Assembly: GCA_044869915.1 (NCBI GenBank)
Contig: JBIOYB010000267.1
Coordinates: 1-27,861 of the forward strand
Length of the DNA stretch: 27,861 bases
Reading direction: 5' to 3'
Origin: Allorhizocola sp044869915
GTDB lineage: Bacteria > Actinomycetota > Actinomycetes > Mycobacteriales > Micromonosporaceae
The translations under genes and the position numbers were made by a program. The notes under the pieces are model-generated. The model had not been told where the DNA came from and ran no database searches. It saw nothing but the letters and a program-made list of their open reading frames with translations. The stretch's first letter is position 1; each line of letters starts with the position of its first letter. Shown here piece by piece: positions 13,358 to 21,361 of the stretch.

Positions 13358-15749
13358 CGAACACCTTGAACAGGTATTCGTCGATTGCCGCGGCGGAGAC
13401 CGGCGCGCACCGGAAGCCCACGTGCCCGTCCGGGCGGATGACATACGCGCTGGTGCCCCGGATGCCATAGGCGTCGCGGAAGCGGTCCGCGGTGTCCCGC
13501 AGCACCGGCAGCTCGAGCTGCGGCGGCACCGTGGCGTCCGGGTGGACGATGACATAGGCGTTGACCAGACCCGAGCCCTGGCCGCGTACCTTGGCGGCCA
13601 GCTTCTCGAACCCGATGAACTCGTGCTCCTGTGCCGAAGCGTCGGCATAGGCCAGCAGCGTGTGCGCGGTGCCCCGGGTCAGGTCGAACAGCCGCAGCGG
13701 ATGGCTCACCCCGAAGCGGCGCAGGTCCCCCGCGTCGGGTGCCCGGTCGCCCGGCGCCGGCCCGCCCGTGAAGGTCCCCGCGTCCTCCACGAGCTCGCCC
13801 ACCAGCGGGCTGCCGGCGTAGGTGAGTGTCATCTGCATGTCGGTGAGGAACTGCTGCTTCTCGTCCTCCATGTCCATCTCGTCGGTGAACGCCACCCGCA
13901 CCGCCCTGTCCACAATGGACTTCCCGGCCGGGCGCCGCTCGGCCTGATAGCTGTCCAGCAGCCCTGGAGCGGCGACGCCGCGCACCGCGTGGGCGAGCTT
14001 CCAGCCGAGATTCCACGAGTCCTGGATGCCGGTGTTCATCCCCTGGCCGCCCGCCGGCGGGTGCAGGTGCGCGGCATCCCCGGCCAGGAACACCCGGCCG
14101 TCGCGATACCGGTCGACGATCCCGTGCTTGATCCGGAAGATGGACGACCACCGCAGGTTGCTCGCCGTCGTGCCGGCCGGTGCCAGCTCGTCGACCACCG
14201 CCTGGATGTCGGCCAGGGTCGGCGGCGTGTACTCCTGCGAGAAGCCCGGCGGTATCGGCCCCGAGCCGACCTCGGCCTGCATCCGCGGCGGTGCCAGCGT
14301 GGCCACCCGATAGCGGCCGGGGCCGCGCAGCGGTACACAAATCAGCATGCCCTTCATCTCTTCGTCCTCGACGTGGATGAAGCGCAGCAGGTGACCCTCC
14401 GGCATCGTCCAATCCAGATCGACGTCACCGAGCATGAACAGCTGCGGGAACATGCCCATGCCGCCCTCGAACGCGGCGCCGATGCTCGCCCGCACCGTGC
14501 TGTGCGCGCCGTCGCAGCCGGCCAGATAGCGGGCCCGCACTCGCTGGGTCCGGCCACCGGCCTCCTTGAGCTGTGCGGTGACGCCGGTGGCGTCCTGCGC
14601 GAAGCTCGTCAGCTCCAGGCCCCGCTCGACCCGCCCGCCGTGCCGCGCGAAGCAGCCGCCGAGGATCCGCTCGGTGTCGTACTGCGGCAGGGCGAGATGG
14701 GCGAAGGGGACCTCGGGCAGATCCCAGTCGACCTGATGCGTCTGGCGCCCGTTGACGAACACGGTCTGGCCGTGCAGCCAGGCCCCGGCGTCCATCGCCT
14801 CCTGCACGATGCCGATGTTTTCCCAGATCTCCATGGTGCGGCACTGGATGCCGATGGCCTTGTCGGCCTGGTGGGACGGATCGGGACGCTTCTCGATGAG
14901 CCGGCAGTCGACGCCGCGCCGGGCGAGCTCGACGGCGAGCGTGAGCCCCGCCGGGCCCGCACCGACCACGAGCACGTCGGTGTCGTATTCCTCCCCCGAC
15001 CCGTTGCGCGAAACGGCGGGGGACGGCATGGGTAGCTGGTCTGGCATGGTGACCTCCAATGTGGCCCGGGGCTGCGGCCTGACCGGCTTGACCGGCGTGT
15101 CCACTTTGGACACCTGGACCTCCGGCAGTATTTCCTCCGGGCGGGCAACGATTTCGAATGTCTTGCGCTCGAAGCTTTCGAGCAGATAGGGAAGCAGCGG
15201 GGCGGTCTGGTCCATGTGCGCGGGGTTGTCGGCCCAGGCGTTGAACGCGGCTTCGCTTTCCCACTCGGCGAACAGGTGATAGTTGGTGGTGCCGACCTCG
15301 CGCAGGAGCTCCTCACGGACGTGCCCCGACGTGCCGCGCATCCGCTCGGCGACCTTGCGATAGGCCCGCTCGTAGGCGCCCTCCTTGCCGTCCGGGACGA
15401 CGACCTTCACCAGCACCCGGATCCTGGGCGCCTGCGCATCGACCACCCGCAGCACCTCCAGCGTGCTGCGGTCGGCCGACTCGCGAAGGTCGCGCAGCAC
15501 CGAGGTGAGCCGCTCGCGGGCGGCGCTGCGGCCGAAAAAGTCCAGCGCCGACCGGTCGGCCCACTCGCTGGTGATGAAATAGTTTTGTGTGTCGGTGGTG
15601 TCGCGGCTCAGTTCCTGGCGCAGGTTGCCCGGCACGCGGCTGATCATCTCCGCCGCCTCGCCCCATGCGCTCTCAAACTCGGCCTCACACCCCTCGCGCA
15701 CGCGCATCCTCAGCACCGCGCGCACGCGCTTGTCCTCGCTCTGGTTCAC
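13350..15749 (-). CDS. Fusion of two SchA/CurD-ABM-like domains with an FAD aromatic hydroxylase
   Basis: The product is 799 aa. Residues ~9-103 and ~108-202 are two related ferredoxin-like domains (FITSEWADRSALDFF; LFAEWESEAAFNAW) like the SchA/CurD and antibiotic-biosynthesis-monooxygenase families, seen as separate proteins (WhiE ORFI type) in spore-pigment loci. After a proline-rich linker (~203-255) comes a group A flavoprotein hydroxylase: GAGPAG at 263-268, DGAHSTVR at 413-420, GDAAH at 557-561, and a thioredoxin-like C-terminal domain. It would oxygenate the aromatic polyketide, like WhiE ORFVIII. The GTG start at 15749 overlaps the CLF stop (GTGA) with GAGGG upstream. Inside, codon 235 (15047) is an ATG preceded by GGAGG at 5 nt, so a separate hydroxylase could also be made. 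The 3' end overlaps the convergent oxidoreductase gene by 8 bp. Confidence 0.85.
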   Translation of the reverse strand: MNQSEDKRVRAVLRMRVREGCEAEFESAWGEAAEMISRVPGNLRQELSRDTTDTQNYFITSEWADRSALDFFGRSAARERLTSVLRDLRESADRSTLEVLRVVDAQAPRIRVLVKVVVPDGKEGAYERAYRKVAERMRGTSGHVREELLREVGTTNYHLFAEWESEAAFNAWADNPAHMDQTAPLLPYLLESFERKTFEIVARPEEILPEVQVSKVDTPVKPVRPQPRATLEVTMPDQLPMPSPAVSRNGSGEEYDTDVLVVGAGPAGLTLAVELARRGVDCRLIEKRPDPSHQADKAIGIQCRTMEIWENIGIVQEAMDAGAWLHGQTVFVNGRQTHQVDWDLPEVPFAHLALPQYDTERILGGCFARHGGRVERGLELTSFAQDATGVTAQLKEAGGRTQRVRARYLAGCDGAHSTVRASIGAAFEGGMGMFPQLFMLGDVDLDWTMPEGHLLRFIHVEDEEMKGMLICVPLRGPGRYRVATLAPPRMQAEVGSGPIPPGFSQEYTPPTLADIQAVVDELAPAGTTASNLRWSSIFRIKHGIVDRYRDGRVFLAGDAAHLHPPAGGQGMNTGIQDSWNLGWKLAHAVRGVAAPGLLDSYQAERRPAGKSIVDRAVRVAFTDEMDMEDEKQQFLTDMQMTLTYAGSPLVGELVEDAGTFTGGPAPGDRAPDAGDLRRFGVSHPLRLFDLTRGTAHTLLAYADASAQEHEFIGFEKLAAKVRGQGSGLVNAYVIVHPDATVPPQLELPVLRDTADRFRDAYGIRGTSAYVIRPDGHVGFRCAPVSAAAIDEYLFKVFAI
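15047..15057 (-). promoter_or_regulatory. Internal ribosome-binding site and start inside the fused oxygenase gene
   Basis: On the minus strand GGAGGTCACC precedes ATG (15047-15045), the codon for Met235 at the linker/FAD-domain border. Spacing and sequence are ideal for initiation. It would yield a 565-aa stand-alone hydroxylase and looks like the start of a formerly separate gene. Confidence 0.55.
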
Positions 15750-16981
15750 CGCCGTCCCTCTCTATAACGTTTAAGCACCATGCAACTGTTGAACCCACCG
15801 TGGCCGCGGGCGTTGACCAGCACCACATCCGCGGTCAGCTCCCGCGGTTGCCGCACGAAATCCAATCCGTACTCGGCGACAGGCCGGGTGAGGTTGCCCA
15901 CCGCCGGCGCGACGCCGTCGCGCATCACCAGCAACGCGGTCGCCACGTTGAGCGCCGCGCCACCCGAACACAACCTGCCGATGAAACCCTGCGGCGCGCT
16001 GACGGGCACCGGGTGCCCGCCGAACACCGTGCGGATCGCCTCGGCCTCCAGCGCGTCCAGCACGGCCACCCCCGCACCGTCCGCGATCACCAGGTTGACC
16101 TGCTCCGGGGTCACCTGCGCCTCGGCGAGGGCCCGGCGCATGGCCCGCACGAGGTGCCGGCAGTCCGGTGCCGGATCCTCATGGTGGTACGCGTCATGCG
16201 TCGCCGCGTAGCCGCCGATCTCGCCGTAGATCTGCGGCGTCCCGCGCTCCAGAGCGGCCTGCTCGTTTTCGAGCACGAGCACCGCCCCGCCCTCGCCGGG
16301 CGCGTAGCCGTTGGCGTTGACGTCAAACGGTTGGTAGCCCGCCCGCGGATCCCGGCTGCGGGTCGTGCGGCCGCTGGATATCTGGCACACCAAGGCGTAG
16401 GGCGACAACGGCGCCTCGGTGCCACCGGCCAGCACGGTGGGCGTGCCACGCCGGATGATCCGGCGCGCCCCCTGCAGGCAGTCCAGCCCGCCCGCCCCCT
16501 CCGAGACCACCACGGAGGCGGGACCCTTGGTGCCGTGCAGGATCGACGTCTGCCCGGCGCTGGCCGCGTAGAACCAGGCGATCGACTGATAGGCGCTCAC
16601 CGCGCTGGGCGCCTTGCCCCACAACGCTTGGATCTCGCGCTGCCCGAACTCGTTCCCGCCCGAACCGCTCGCGAGCACCACCGACGTCTGATAGGGATCG
16701 CGCGCCCCCGGGTCGTATTTGGCGTCGTCGAGGGCGAACTGCGCCGCGGCCAGTGACATCCATGTCCACCGGTCGGTTTGGACCACCAGACGGGCGTCGA
16801 CGTGTTCCTCCACGACGAACCCGTCCACCTGCCCAGCAAGCGTGGTGGCGTATGTACTCGTGTCGAAGGCGTCGATCGGGCGCACCCGCAACTCGCCGGC
16901 GAGCGTAGAACGCCAATGCTCCTCGGCGCCGATGCCGCTCGGGGCCACCACGCCGATGCCGGTGACCACTGTTCTTGTCAT
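15746..16981 (-). CDS. Type II PKS chain length factor (KS-beta)
   Basis: The product is a 411-aa ketosynthase-fold partner of KS-alpha; the heterodimer builds the poly-beta-ketone and the CLF sets its length. The thiolase fold is clear (MTRTVVTGIGVVAPSGIG; NANGYAPGEGGAVLVLEN; SAPQGFIGRLCSGGAALNVA). The catalytic Cys position is Gly162 in VSEGAGGLD, where most CLFs have Gln. In the tunnel helix NEFGQREIQALW, the positions matching Act CLF 109, 112 and 116 are Asn110, Gly113 and Ile117. These are smaller than the Act residues, which points to a long chain. The ATG at 16981 overlaps the KS-alpha stop (ATGA), the standard coupling of this pair. An upstream in-frame ATG at 16993 is less likely. 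Confidence 0.95.
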   Translation of the reverse strand: MTRTVVTGIGVVAPSGIGAEEHWRSTLAGELRVRPIDAFDTSTYATTLAGQVDGFVVEEHVDARLVVQTDRWTWMSLAAAQFALDDAKYDPGARDPYQTSVVLASGSGGNEFGQREIQALWGKAPSAVSAYQSIAWFYAASAGQTSILHGTKGPASVVVSEGAGGLDCLQGARRIIRRGTPTVLAGGTEAPLSPYALVCQISSGRTTRSRDPRAGYQPFDVNANGYAPGEGGAVLVLENEQAALERGTPQIYGEIGGYAATHDAYHHEDPAPDCRHLVRAMRRALAEAQVTPEQVNLVIADGAGVAVLDALEAEAIRTVFGGHPVPVSAPQGFIGRLCSGGAALNVATALLVMRDGVAPAVGNLTRPVAEYGLDFVRQPRELTADVVLVNARGHGGFNSCMVLKRYREGRR

Positions 16982-18264
16982 TGTTTCCCCCATCCCGACT
17001 TGGTGAGCACGATCGCCGACTGGAACCCGCCGAACCCACTGCCCACCGACAGCGCCACGTCGACCCGTTGCTCACGCGCCTGCCGCGGCACGTAGTCGAG
17101 GTCGCACTCCGGATCCCGGTTTTCGTAGTTGGCCGTCGGCGGCACCACACCGTTGCGGATCGTCAGCACGCAGGCGGCCACCTCGATCGCGCCGATGGCG
17201 CCCAGCGAATGACCCACCATCGACTTGATGGAGCTGACCGGCACGTGATAGGCGTGATTGCCCAGGCTCCGCTTGAACGCGGCCGTCTCGTGCCGGTCGT
17301 TCTGGATCGTGCCCGACCCGTGCGCGTTGACGTAGGCGATCGCGGTCGGATCGATACGCGCCTCGGCCATCGCCGCGTCGATCGCCTCGGCCATCTCCAC
17401 ACCGTCGGGCCGCAGCCCGGTCATGTGATAGGCGTTGCACCGGTTGGCGAAGCCGCGGATCTCGCACAGCACGTCGGCGCCGCGGCGCCGGGCGTGCTCG
17501 GCCTCCTCCAGCACGAGCACCGCGGCCCCCTCGCCCATGACGAACCCGTCCCGGGTGGCGTCGAAGGGCCGTGAGGCATGCCCGGCGTCGTCGTTGCGCG
17601 CCGACGTCGCACGGATGGCGTCGAAGCACGCCATGGAGATCGGCGAGATCGGCGCGTCGGTCGCCCCCGCGATGACGACATCGGCGTCGCCGTCGGCGAT
17701 GAGCTGATGGCCGTAACCGACCGCGTCCAGCCCGGAGGTGCATCCGGTGGAAATCACGGCGGCCGGGCCGTGCGCCTGGAAACGGCACGCCACCTCCGTG
17801 GCCAGGCTGCTGGGCACCAGCGCCTGGTAGAGGAACGAGCTGCCGTATCGCTGGTCCACCAACCAGTTCCGGCCGTGGTCGCTGACCACCGCGTATTCGT
17901 CCTCCAGCCGCGTGGTCGCGCCCACCGCGCTGCCCATGCTCACCGCGAGCATGTCGTGGTCGACCCCGGTGCCGGAGGCCAGATCCAGCCCGCTGTGCGC
18001 CACCGCCTCCTTCGCCGCCGCCAGCGCGAACTGGGCGAAGCGGTCGTTGCGGTAGATCTCCTGCAGTGTGAGCCCCGCCGCCACCGGGTCGAAGTCGCAC
18101 TCGGCGGCGATCTGCGAACGGTATTCGGCCGGATCGAAAAACGTGATCCGCCGGGTCGCCGTCCGCCCGTCGGTCAGCAGCTTCCAAAACGACCTGCGGT
18201 CGGTGCCGCCGGGGGCGACCACGCCGACACCGGTGACGACGGTGCGGCGTGTGCCGCCGGTCAT
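16978..18264 (-). CDS. Type II PKS ketosynthase KS-alpha
   Basis: The product is 428 aa, a usual KS-alpha length. The catalytic triad is complete: Cys175 in STGCTSGLD, His315 in NAHGSGT and His352 in VGHSLGAIG. Other signatures are MGSAVGATTRLEDEY, SRPFDATRDGFVMGEGAA and GSGFGGFQSA. It carries out decarboxylative condensation of malonyl-ACP units with the CLF and ACP encoded nearby. The acyl-transfer enzyme (malonyl-CoA:ACP transacylase) is absent here and is normally borrowed from fatty acid synthesis. The ATG at 18264 overlaps the cupin stop by 4 nt, so it is translationally coupled on both sides. Its close resemblance to spore-pigment or pentangular KS-alphas is my impression only. Confidence 0.97.
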   Translation of the reverse strand: MTGGTRRTVVTGVGVVAPGGTDRRSFWKLLTDGRTATRRITFFDPAEYRSQIAAECDFDPVAAGLTLQEIYRNDRFAQFALAAAKEAVAHSGLDLASGTGVDHDMLAVSMGSAVGATTRLEDEYAVVSDHGRNWLVDQRYGSSFLYQALVPSSLATEVACRFQAHGPAAVISTGCTSGLDAVGYGHQLIADGDADVVIAGATDAPISPISMACFDAIRATSARNDDAGHASRPFDATRDGFVMGEGAAVLVLEEAEHARRRGADVLCEIRGFANRCNAYHMTGLRPDGVEMAEAIDAAMAEARIDPTAIAYVNAHGSGTIQNDRHETAAFKRSLGNHAYHVPVSSIKSMVGHSLGAIGAIEVAACVLTIRNGVVPPTANYENRDPECDLDYVPRQAREQRVDVALSVGSGFGGFQSAIVLTKSGWGKQ

Positions 18265-18719
18265 CGCGTGTCCTTGTGTATTTTTTCGTGCGCTACGTGG
18301 TGTGCCCCTTGCGGAAGCGCCTCGGTGTCGACATGGCCCAGGTGCGGCTCGGGCGCCAGCGGCCCCAGTTGGAAGACGAGGAACGCGCTCTCGGTGCCCT
18401 CGTTGACCAGCCGGTGCCGCACCCCGATCGGGATGTGCAGACCCTCGTCGGCCCGCAGCATGCCCTTCTCCCCGTTGAGTTGCACCGTGACCTCGCCCCG
18501 CACGCAGAACAGGAACTCCTCCGAATACGGGTGCCAGTGCTCGGTCACCACCTCACCGGGCTCAAGCCGAAGCGTGCCAAGGAAACCCGATGTCGAGCCG
18601 ACCGTGGCCGGCGACAGGATCGTGCGGATGTCACCGCCTCGGCGCCGGTTGGGCGGCACGTCGTCGATCGACACCGTCTTGATTTGGTACGTGATGGGCT
18701 TTTCCAGTCCTGTGCTCAT
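18261..18719 (-). CDS. TcmJ/WhiE-ORFII-like cupin cyclase
   Basis: The product is a 152-aa single-domain cupin. Cupin motif 1 is EHWHPYSEEFLFCVRGEVTV (residues 60-79), with metal-ligand His/Glu in the HWHPYSEE arrangement. Motif 2 is IPIGVRHRLVNEG (residues 96-108). Small cupins of this kind occur beside KS-alpha in tetracenomycin, whiE and related loci, where they assist ring cyclisation or quinone formation. The start ATG at 18719 and the stop both form 4-nt overlaps with the neighbouring genes. The longer open frame upstream (to 19214) is the shadow of the aromatase gene in another phase. Confidence 0.88.
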   Translation of the reverse strand: MSTGLEKPITYQIKTVSIDDVPPNRRRGGDIRTILSPATVGSTSGFLGTLRLEPGEVVTEHWHPYSEEFLFCVRGEVTVQLNGEKGMLRADEGLHIPIGVRHRLVNEGTESAFLVFQLGPLAPEPHLGHVDTEALPQGAHHVAHEKIHKDTR

Positions 18720-19186
18720 GATGGTTCGCCTGCCATCTGCTCGATCTTCCTGCGGATGATGTCCATCTGGATCACCGTGTTGGCGTTGATCCGGTCCGTC
18801 ATGGCGGCCGTGTCTATCGGCGCATCCGGACGCATCCGGAAGTCCTGGATCCAGCGCATCCGGGTGCCGCCCTTCTCGACCGTGTAAATCCATTCGATGT
18901 CCATGAACTCGAACGGGCCCGGCTCGACCCGGCGGGCCACGACCCGCCGCCTGACCGGATCGGGTGTCCGCTCCGACACCCAGCTCCACACCTTGCCGTT
19001 CTCGTCCGGGTGCATCGCGAGGCGGAAGCGCACCGTGGCTCCCTGCCGTTCGATGATTTCGGCCGTCGCGTACTCGGTGAAAAGGTTCGGCCAGTTCTCG
19101 ACGTCGTTGGTCACGTCCCAGACCACGTCGAGATCCGAATTGATGACCACGGAATTGTCGACATGTCCGATGGTGGGCGCGCTCAT
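18716..19186 (-). CDS. Polyketide aromatase/cyclase, SRPBCC (TcmN/WhiE-ORFVI-like)
   Basis: The product is a 156-aa helix-grip (Bet v1-like) protein. The start MSAPTIGHVDNSVVINSDLD is followed by VWDVTNDVENWPNLFTEY, the classic opening of single-domain aromatases. Later comes WVSERTPDPVRRRVVARR, and the long C-terminal helix (IDTAAMTDRINANTVIQMD) closes the cavity. It directs the first-ring aldol cyclisation and aromatisation of the unreduced polyketide. A single rather than duplicated domain fits a non-reducing pathway of the Tcm/WhiE type. The ATG at 19186 overlaps the ACP stop, and the stop overlaps the cupin start. Confidence 0.9.
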   Translation of the reverse strand: MSAPTIGHVDNSVVINSDLDVVWDVTNDVENWPNLFTEYATAEIIERQGATVRFRLAMHPDENGKVWSWVSERTPDPVRRRVVARRVEPGPFEFMDIEWIYTVEKGGTRMRWIQDFRMRPDAPIDTAAMTDRINANTVIQMDIIRRKIEQMAGEPS

Positions 19187-19446
19187 GCCACACTCCCCTG
19201 CTTCGACGGGACACGGCCGTTGACCTGATCCACGATCTGGCCGAACGTGTAGGACTGCGGCTCCGTCGGCAGCTCGACGCCGTAGGCGTTCTGCAGTTCG
19301 GCTTGCAACTGCAGGAATGCCAGGGAATCCAGCCCGATGTCGGCGAATGTCCGCTGTGGATTGTCGGTGCGAGCCTCCGTCGGCAGGCCGACCTTGGCGA
19401 CGAGCAACGTCATGAGGTCGTCGATGGTGAACTTCTCGGTCTGCAT
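19183..19446 (-). CDS. Type II PKS acyl carrier protein
   Basis: The product is an 87-aa ACP of four-helix type. The phosphopantetheine attachment site is Ser41 in DIGLDSLAFLQLQ, at the start of helix II. It carries the growing polyketide for KS-alpha/CLF and the cyclases. GAGAGG lies six bases before the ATG at 19446, and the start is 12 nt after the biotin carboxylase stop. Being placed before the aromatase rather than after the CLF is a departure from the whiE order (KS-CLF-ACP). No phosphopantetheinyl transferase is seen in the window. Confidence 0.95.
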   Translation of the reverse strand: MQTEKFTIDDLMTLLVAKVGLPTEARTDNPQRTFADIGLDSLAFLQLQAELQNAYGVELPTEPQSYTFGQIVDQVNGRVPSKQGSVA

Positions 19447-19458
19447 GGTTCCTCTCTC

Positions 19459-20814
19459 TCATGGCAACGCCGGCGCCAGTTCGGCCACCAGCGATGTGTT
19501 GTGAGTTCCCGCGACAAACGGCGTCAGGTGCATCGCCTTGCGCAGGAAGTCCCGGTTGGTGCACACGCCCGGACCCGCGGCGTGGAACTCGTCGAGCGTG
19601 CGAAGCATCCTGGCCAACGCCTGCGGCCGATCCGGCCCCCACACGGAAATCTTGGCCAGCAGTGGGTCGTAGGCCGGCGAGATGCGGCCGCCGGGACGGG
19701 CATCGGTGTCCACCCGGACGAACTGCCCGGCGGGCAGGCGCAGCTCGGTCAGCTGGCCGGGGGTGGGCAGGAAGTCCCGCGCCGGATCCTCGGCGTTGAC
19801 CCGGCATTCGATCGCTGCGCCGCGGGGTGTCAGCTCGCTTTGCCGCAGGCTCAACGGTTCCCCGGCGGCGATCAGCAGCTGTTCGCGCACCAGGTCGACG
19901 CCGTACACGAGCTCGGTCACCGGATGCTCGACCTGAATGCGGCAGTTGACTTCCATGAAGTACCACCGGTCGGAACCGTCGAGGAGGAACTCCACGGTGC
20001 CGGCGCCCACGTATCCCATGGCGCGCAACGCCCGCACGGCCGCCTCGCTGATGTTGTCGGCGAGCGTGGCCGACATGTTCGGCGCCGGCGTCTCCTCGAT
20101 GATCTTCTGGCGGCGGCGCTGCACCGAGCAGTCCCGCAGTCCAAGGTGGACACCGCCGCCGTATTGGTCGCAGACCACCTGCACCTCGATGTGGCGCGCG
20201 GCGGGCAGGTAGCGCTCGATGTACACGCGGTCGTCGCCGAACAGCGCCTGTGCCGTGCAACGGATTTCGCGATACCGCTGCGGTAGCTCGTCGGCCTCGC
20301 TGACGACCCGCATGCCGCGCCCGCCCCCACCCGCGACGGCCTTGACGATGACCGGATAGCCGACATCGGCGGCGACCTTCGCCGCCATGTCCGCGTCCAC
20401 GATCGGTTCGATGCTGCCGGGCAGCATGGGCAGGCCGACCTCGGCCATGGCCCGGCGGGCCTGCGACTTGTCCCCGAGCTGTTCCATCACGGCCGCGGGC
20501 GGGCCCACGAACGTCAGGCCGGAGGTCTCGCACGCCTCGGCGAAATCCGGTACCTCGGAAAGGAAACCGTATCCCGGATGCACCGCGTCGGCGCCGGTCG
20601 ACGTCGCCGCCTCGATGATGGCCGCCATGTTGAGGTAGCTCAGCTTGGCCGGGCCGGGGCCGATGCACACAGCGTGGTCGGCCAGGCCCACCACCGCGGA
20701 GTCACGGTCCTCGGTGGAGTAGACCGCCACCACCCGCAGCCCCATTTCCCGGCAGGTACGAGCAACACGCAGCGCGATCTCACCGCGATTGGCGATGAGC
20801 ACAGTCTTGAACAC
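19459..20814 (-). CDS. accC: Acetyl-CoA carboxylase, biotin carboxylase subunit
   Basis: The product is 451 aa, the full length of a free bacterial AccC. It starts FKTVLIANRGEIALRVARTC. The glycine-rich ATP lid GGGGRGM lies at 162-168. The active-site strand FMEVNCRIQVEHPVTE has Asn290 and Arg292; the usual Thr after Asn is Cys here. It carboxylates biotin on the carrier protein with ATP and bicarbonate. The start is GTG at 20814, with GAGGGGG upstream, 13 nt after the carrier gene. Housekeeping actinobacterial ACCs usually fuse this domain to the carrier (AccA3 type). A stand-alone copy inside a polyketide operon points to dedicated malonyl-CoA supply. Confidence 0.95.
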   Translation of the reverse strand: MFKTVLIANRGEIALRVARTCREMGLRVVAVYSTEDRDSAVVGLADHAVCIGPGPAKLSYLNMAAIIEAATSTGADAVHPGYGFLSEVPDFAEACETSGLTFVGPPAAVMEQLGDKSQARRAMAEVGLPMLPGSIEPIVDADMAAKVAADVGYPVIVKAVAGGGGRGMRVVSEADELPQRYREIRCTAQALFGDDRVYIERYLPAARHIEVQVVCDQYGGGVHLGLRDCSVQRRRQKIIEETPAPNMSATLADNISEAAVRALRAMGYVGAGTVEFLLDGSDRWYFMEVNCRIQVEHPVTELVYGVDLVREQLLIAAGEPLSLRQSELTPRGAAIECRVNAEDPARDFLPTPGQLTELRLPAGQFVRVDTDARPGGRISPAYDPLLAKISVWGPDRPQALARMLRTLDEFHAAGPGVCTNRDFLRKAMHLTPFVAGTHNTSLVAELAPALP

Positions 20815-20827
20815 GGCCGCCCCCTCG

Positions 20828-21361
20828 CTATTGCCCGCTTGTCGTGGCGAAGGTGAAAAGCCGTTCGCCGTATTCGACCGCGCTCCCGTTGGCGGCGAGG
20901 ACGGCCACGACCTGCCCGTCCCGTTCGGCCTCGATCGGGATCATCAGCTTCATCGCCTCGACGATGCCGACCTGCTGCCCCGCACGGACCAGATCGCCTT
21001 CGGCGACAAAGGGCGCCGCTCCCGGTTCGGGTGCCATGTAGAACGTGCCGACCGTGGGAGCGCACAGGTCGAACAGCCCGTCCGCGCTCGCCGGACACGG
21101 CGGACTCGCCTGCTCATGCGCCGTGAGTTCCTCGGCGTCCACCACGTCGGCCGGTATCACGCGGGTCTGCCCGTTGCCGTTGGGCGTCGGCCACTCCATC
21201 TCGACCTGCACCTGCCCGGCCCGGATGCGCAGCGTCTGCGGCCGGCTGTTGATGTCCGCCAGGAACCGCTGCGCGCTGCGGCTCACGTTGTTGAGCGCCT
21301 CCGTGAGCGAGCAGGCGTCGATGTCCGGCGCCACCCGCTCGGGTTTGATCACCTCAGTCAC
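20828..21361 (-). CDS. accB: Biotin carboxyl carrier protein of acetyl-CoA carboxylase
   Basis: The product is 177 aa. The C-terminal biotinyl domain has the attachment Lys138 in VEAMKLM, within a typical barrel (VGTFYMAPEPGAAPFV; GDLVRAGQQVGIVEAM). The N-terminal half is a linker and dimerisation-like region, as in other AccB proteins. GTG at 21361 is preceded by GAAGGAGGA six bases upstream and overlaps the carboxyltransferase stop by 8 nt. A longer frame to 21457 lies wholly within the upstream gene and has no separate support. It carries carboxybiotin between the biotin carboxylase and carboxyltransferase encoded on either side. Confidence 0.92.
   Translation of the reverse strand: MTEVIKPERVAPDIDACSLTEALNNVSRSAQRFLADINSRPQTLRIRAGQVQVEMEWPTPNGNGQTRVIPADVVDAEELTAHEQASPPCPASADGLFDLCAPTVGTFYMAPEPGAAPFVAEGDLVRAGQQVGIVEAMKLMIPIEAERDGQVVAVLAANGSAVEYGERLFTFATTSGQ

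Noticed and set aside
13224..15035. 603-codon plus-strand frame opposite the hydroxylase
   Set aside because: It is an antisense shadow; the opposite strand carries all flavoprotein motifs in order.
18261..19214. 317-codon frame as a long cupin protein
   Set aside because: The part before MSTGLEKP is the aromatase gene in another phase; the cupin start overlaps the aromatase stop by 4 nt.
18716..20668. 650-codon frame joining the aromatase to an upstream region
   Set aside because: Only the last 156 residues are protein-like; the rest is an out-of-phase reading of the ACP and biotin carboxylase genes. The aromatase start is the ATG overlapping the ACP stop.
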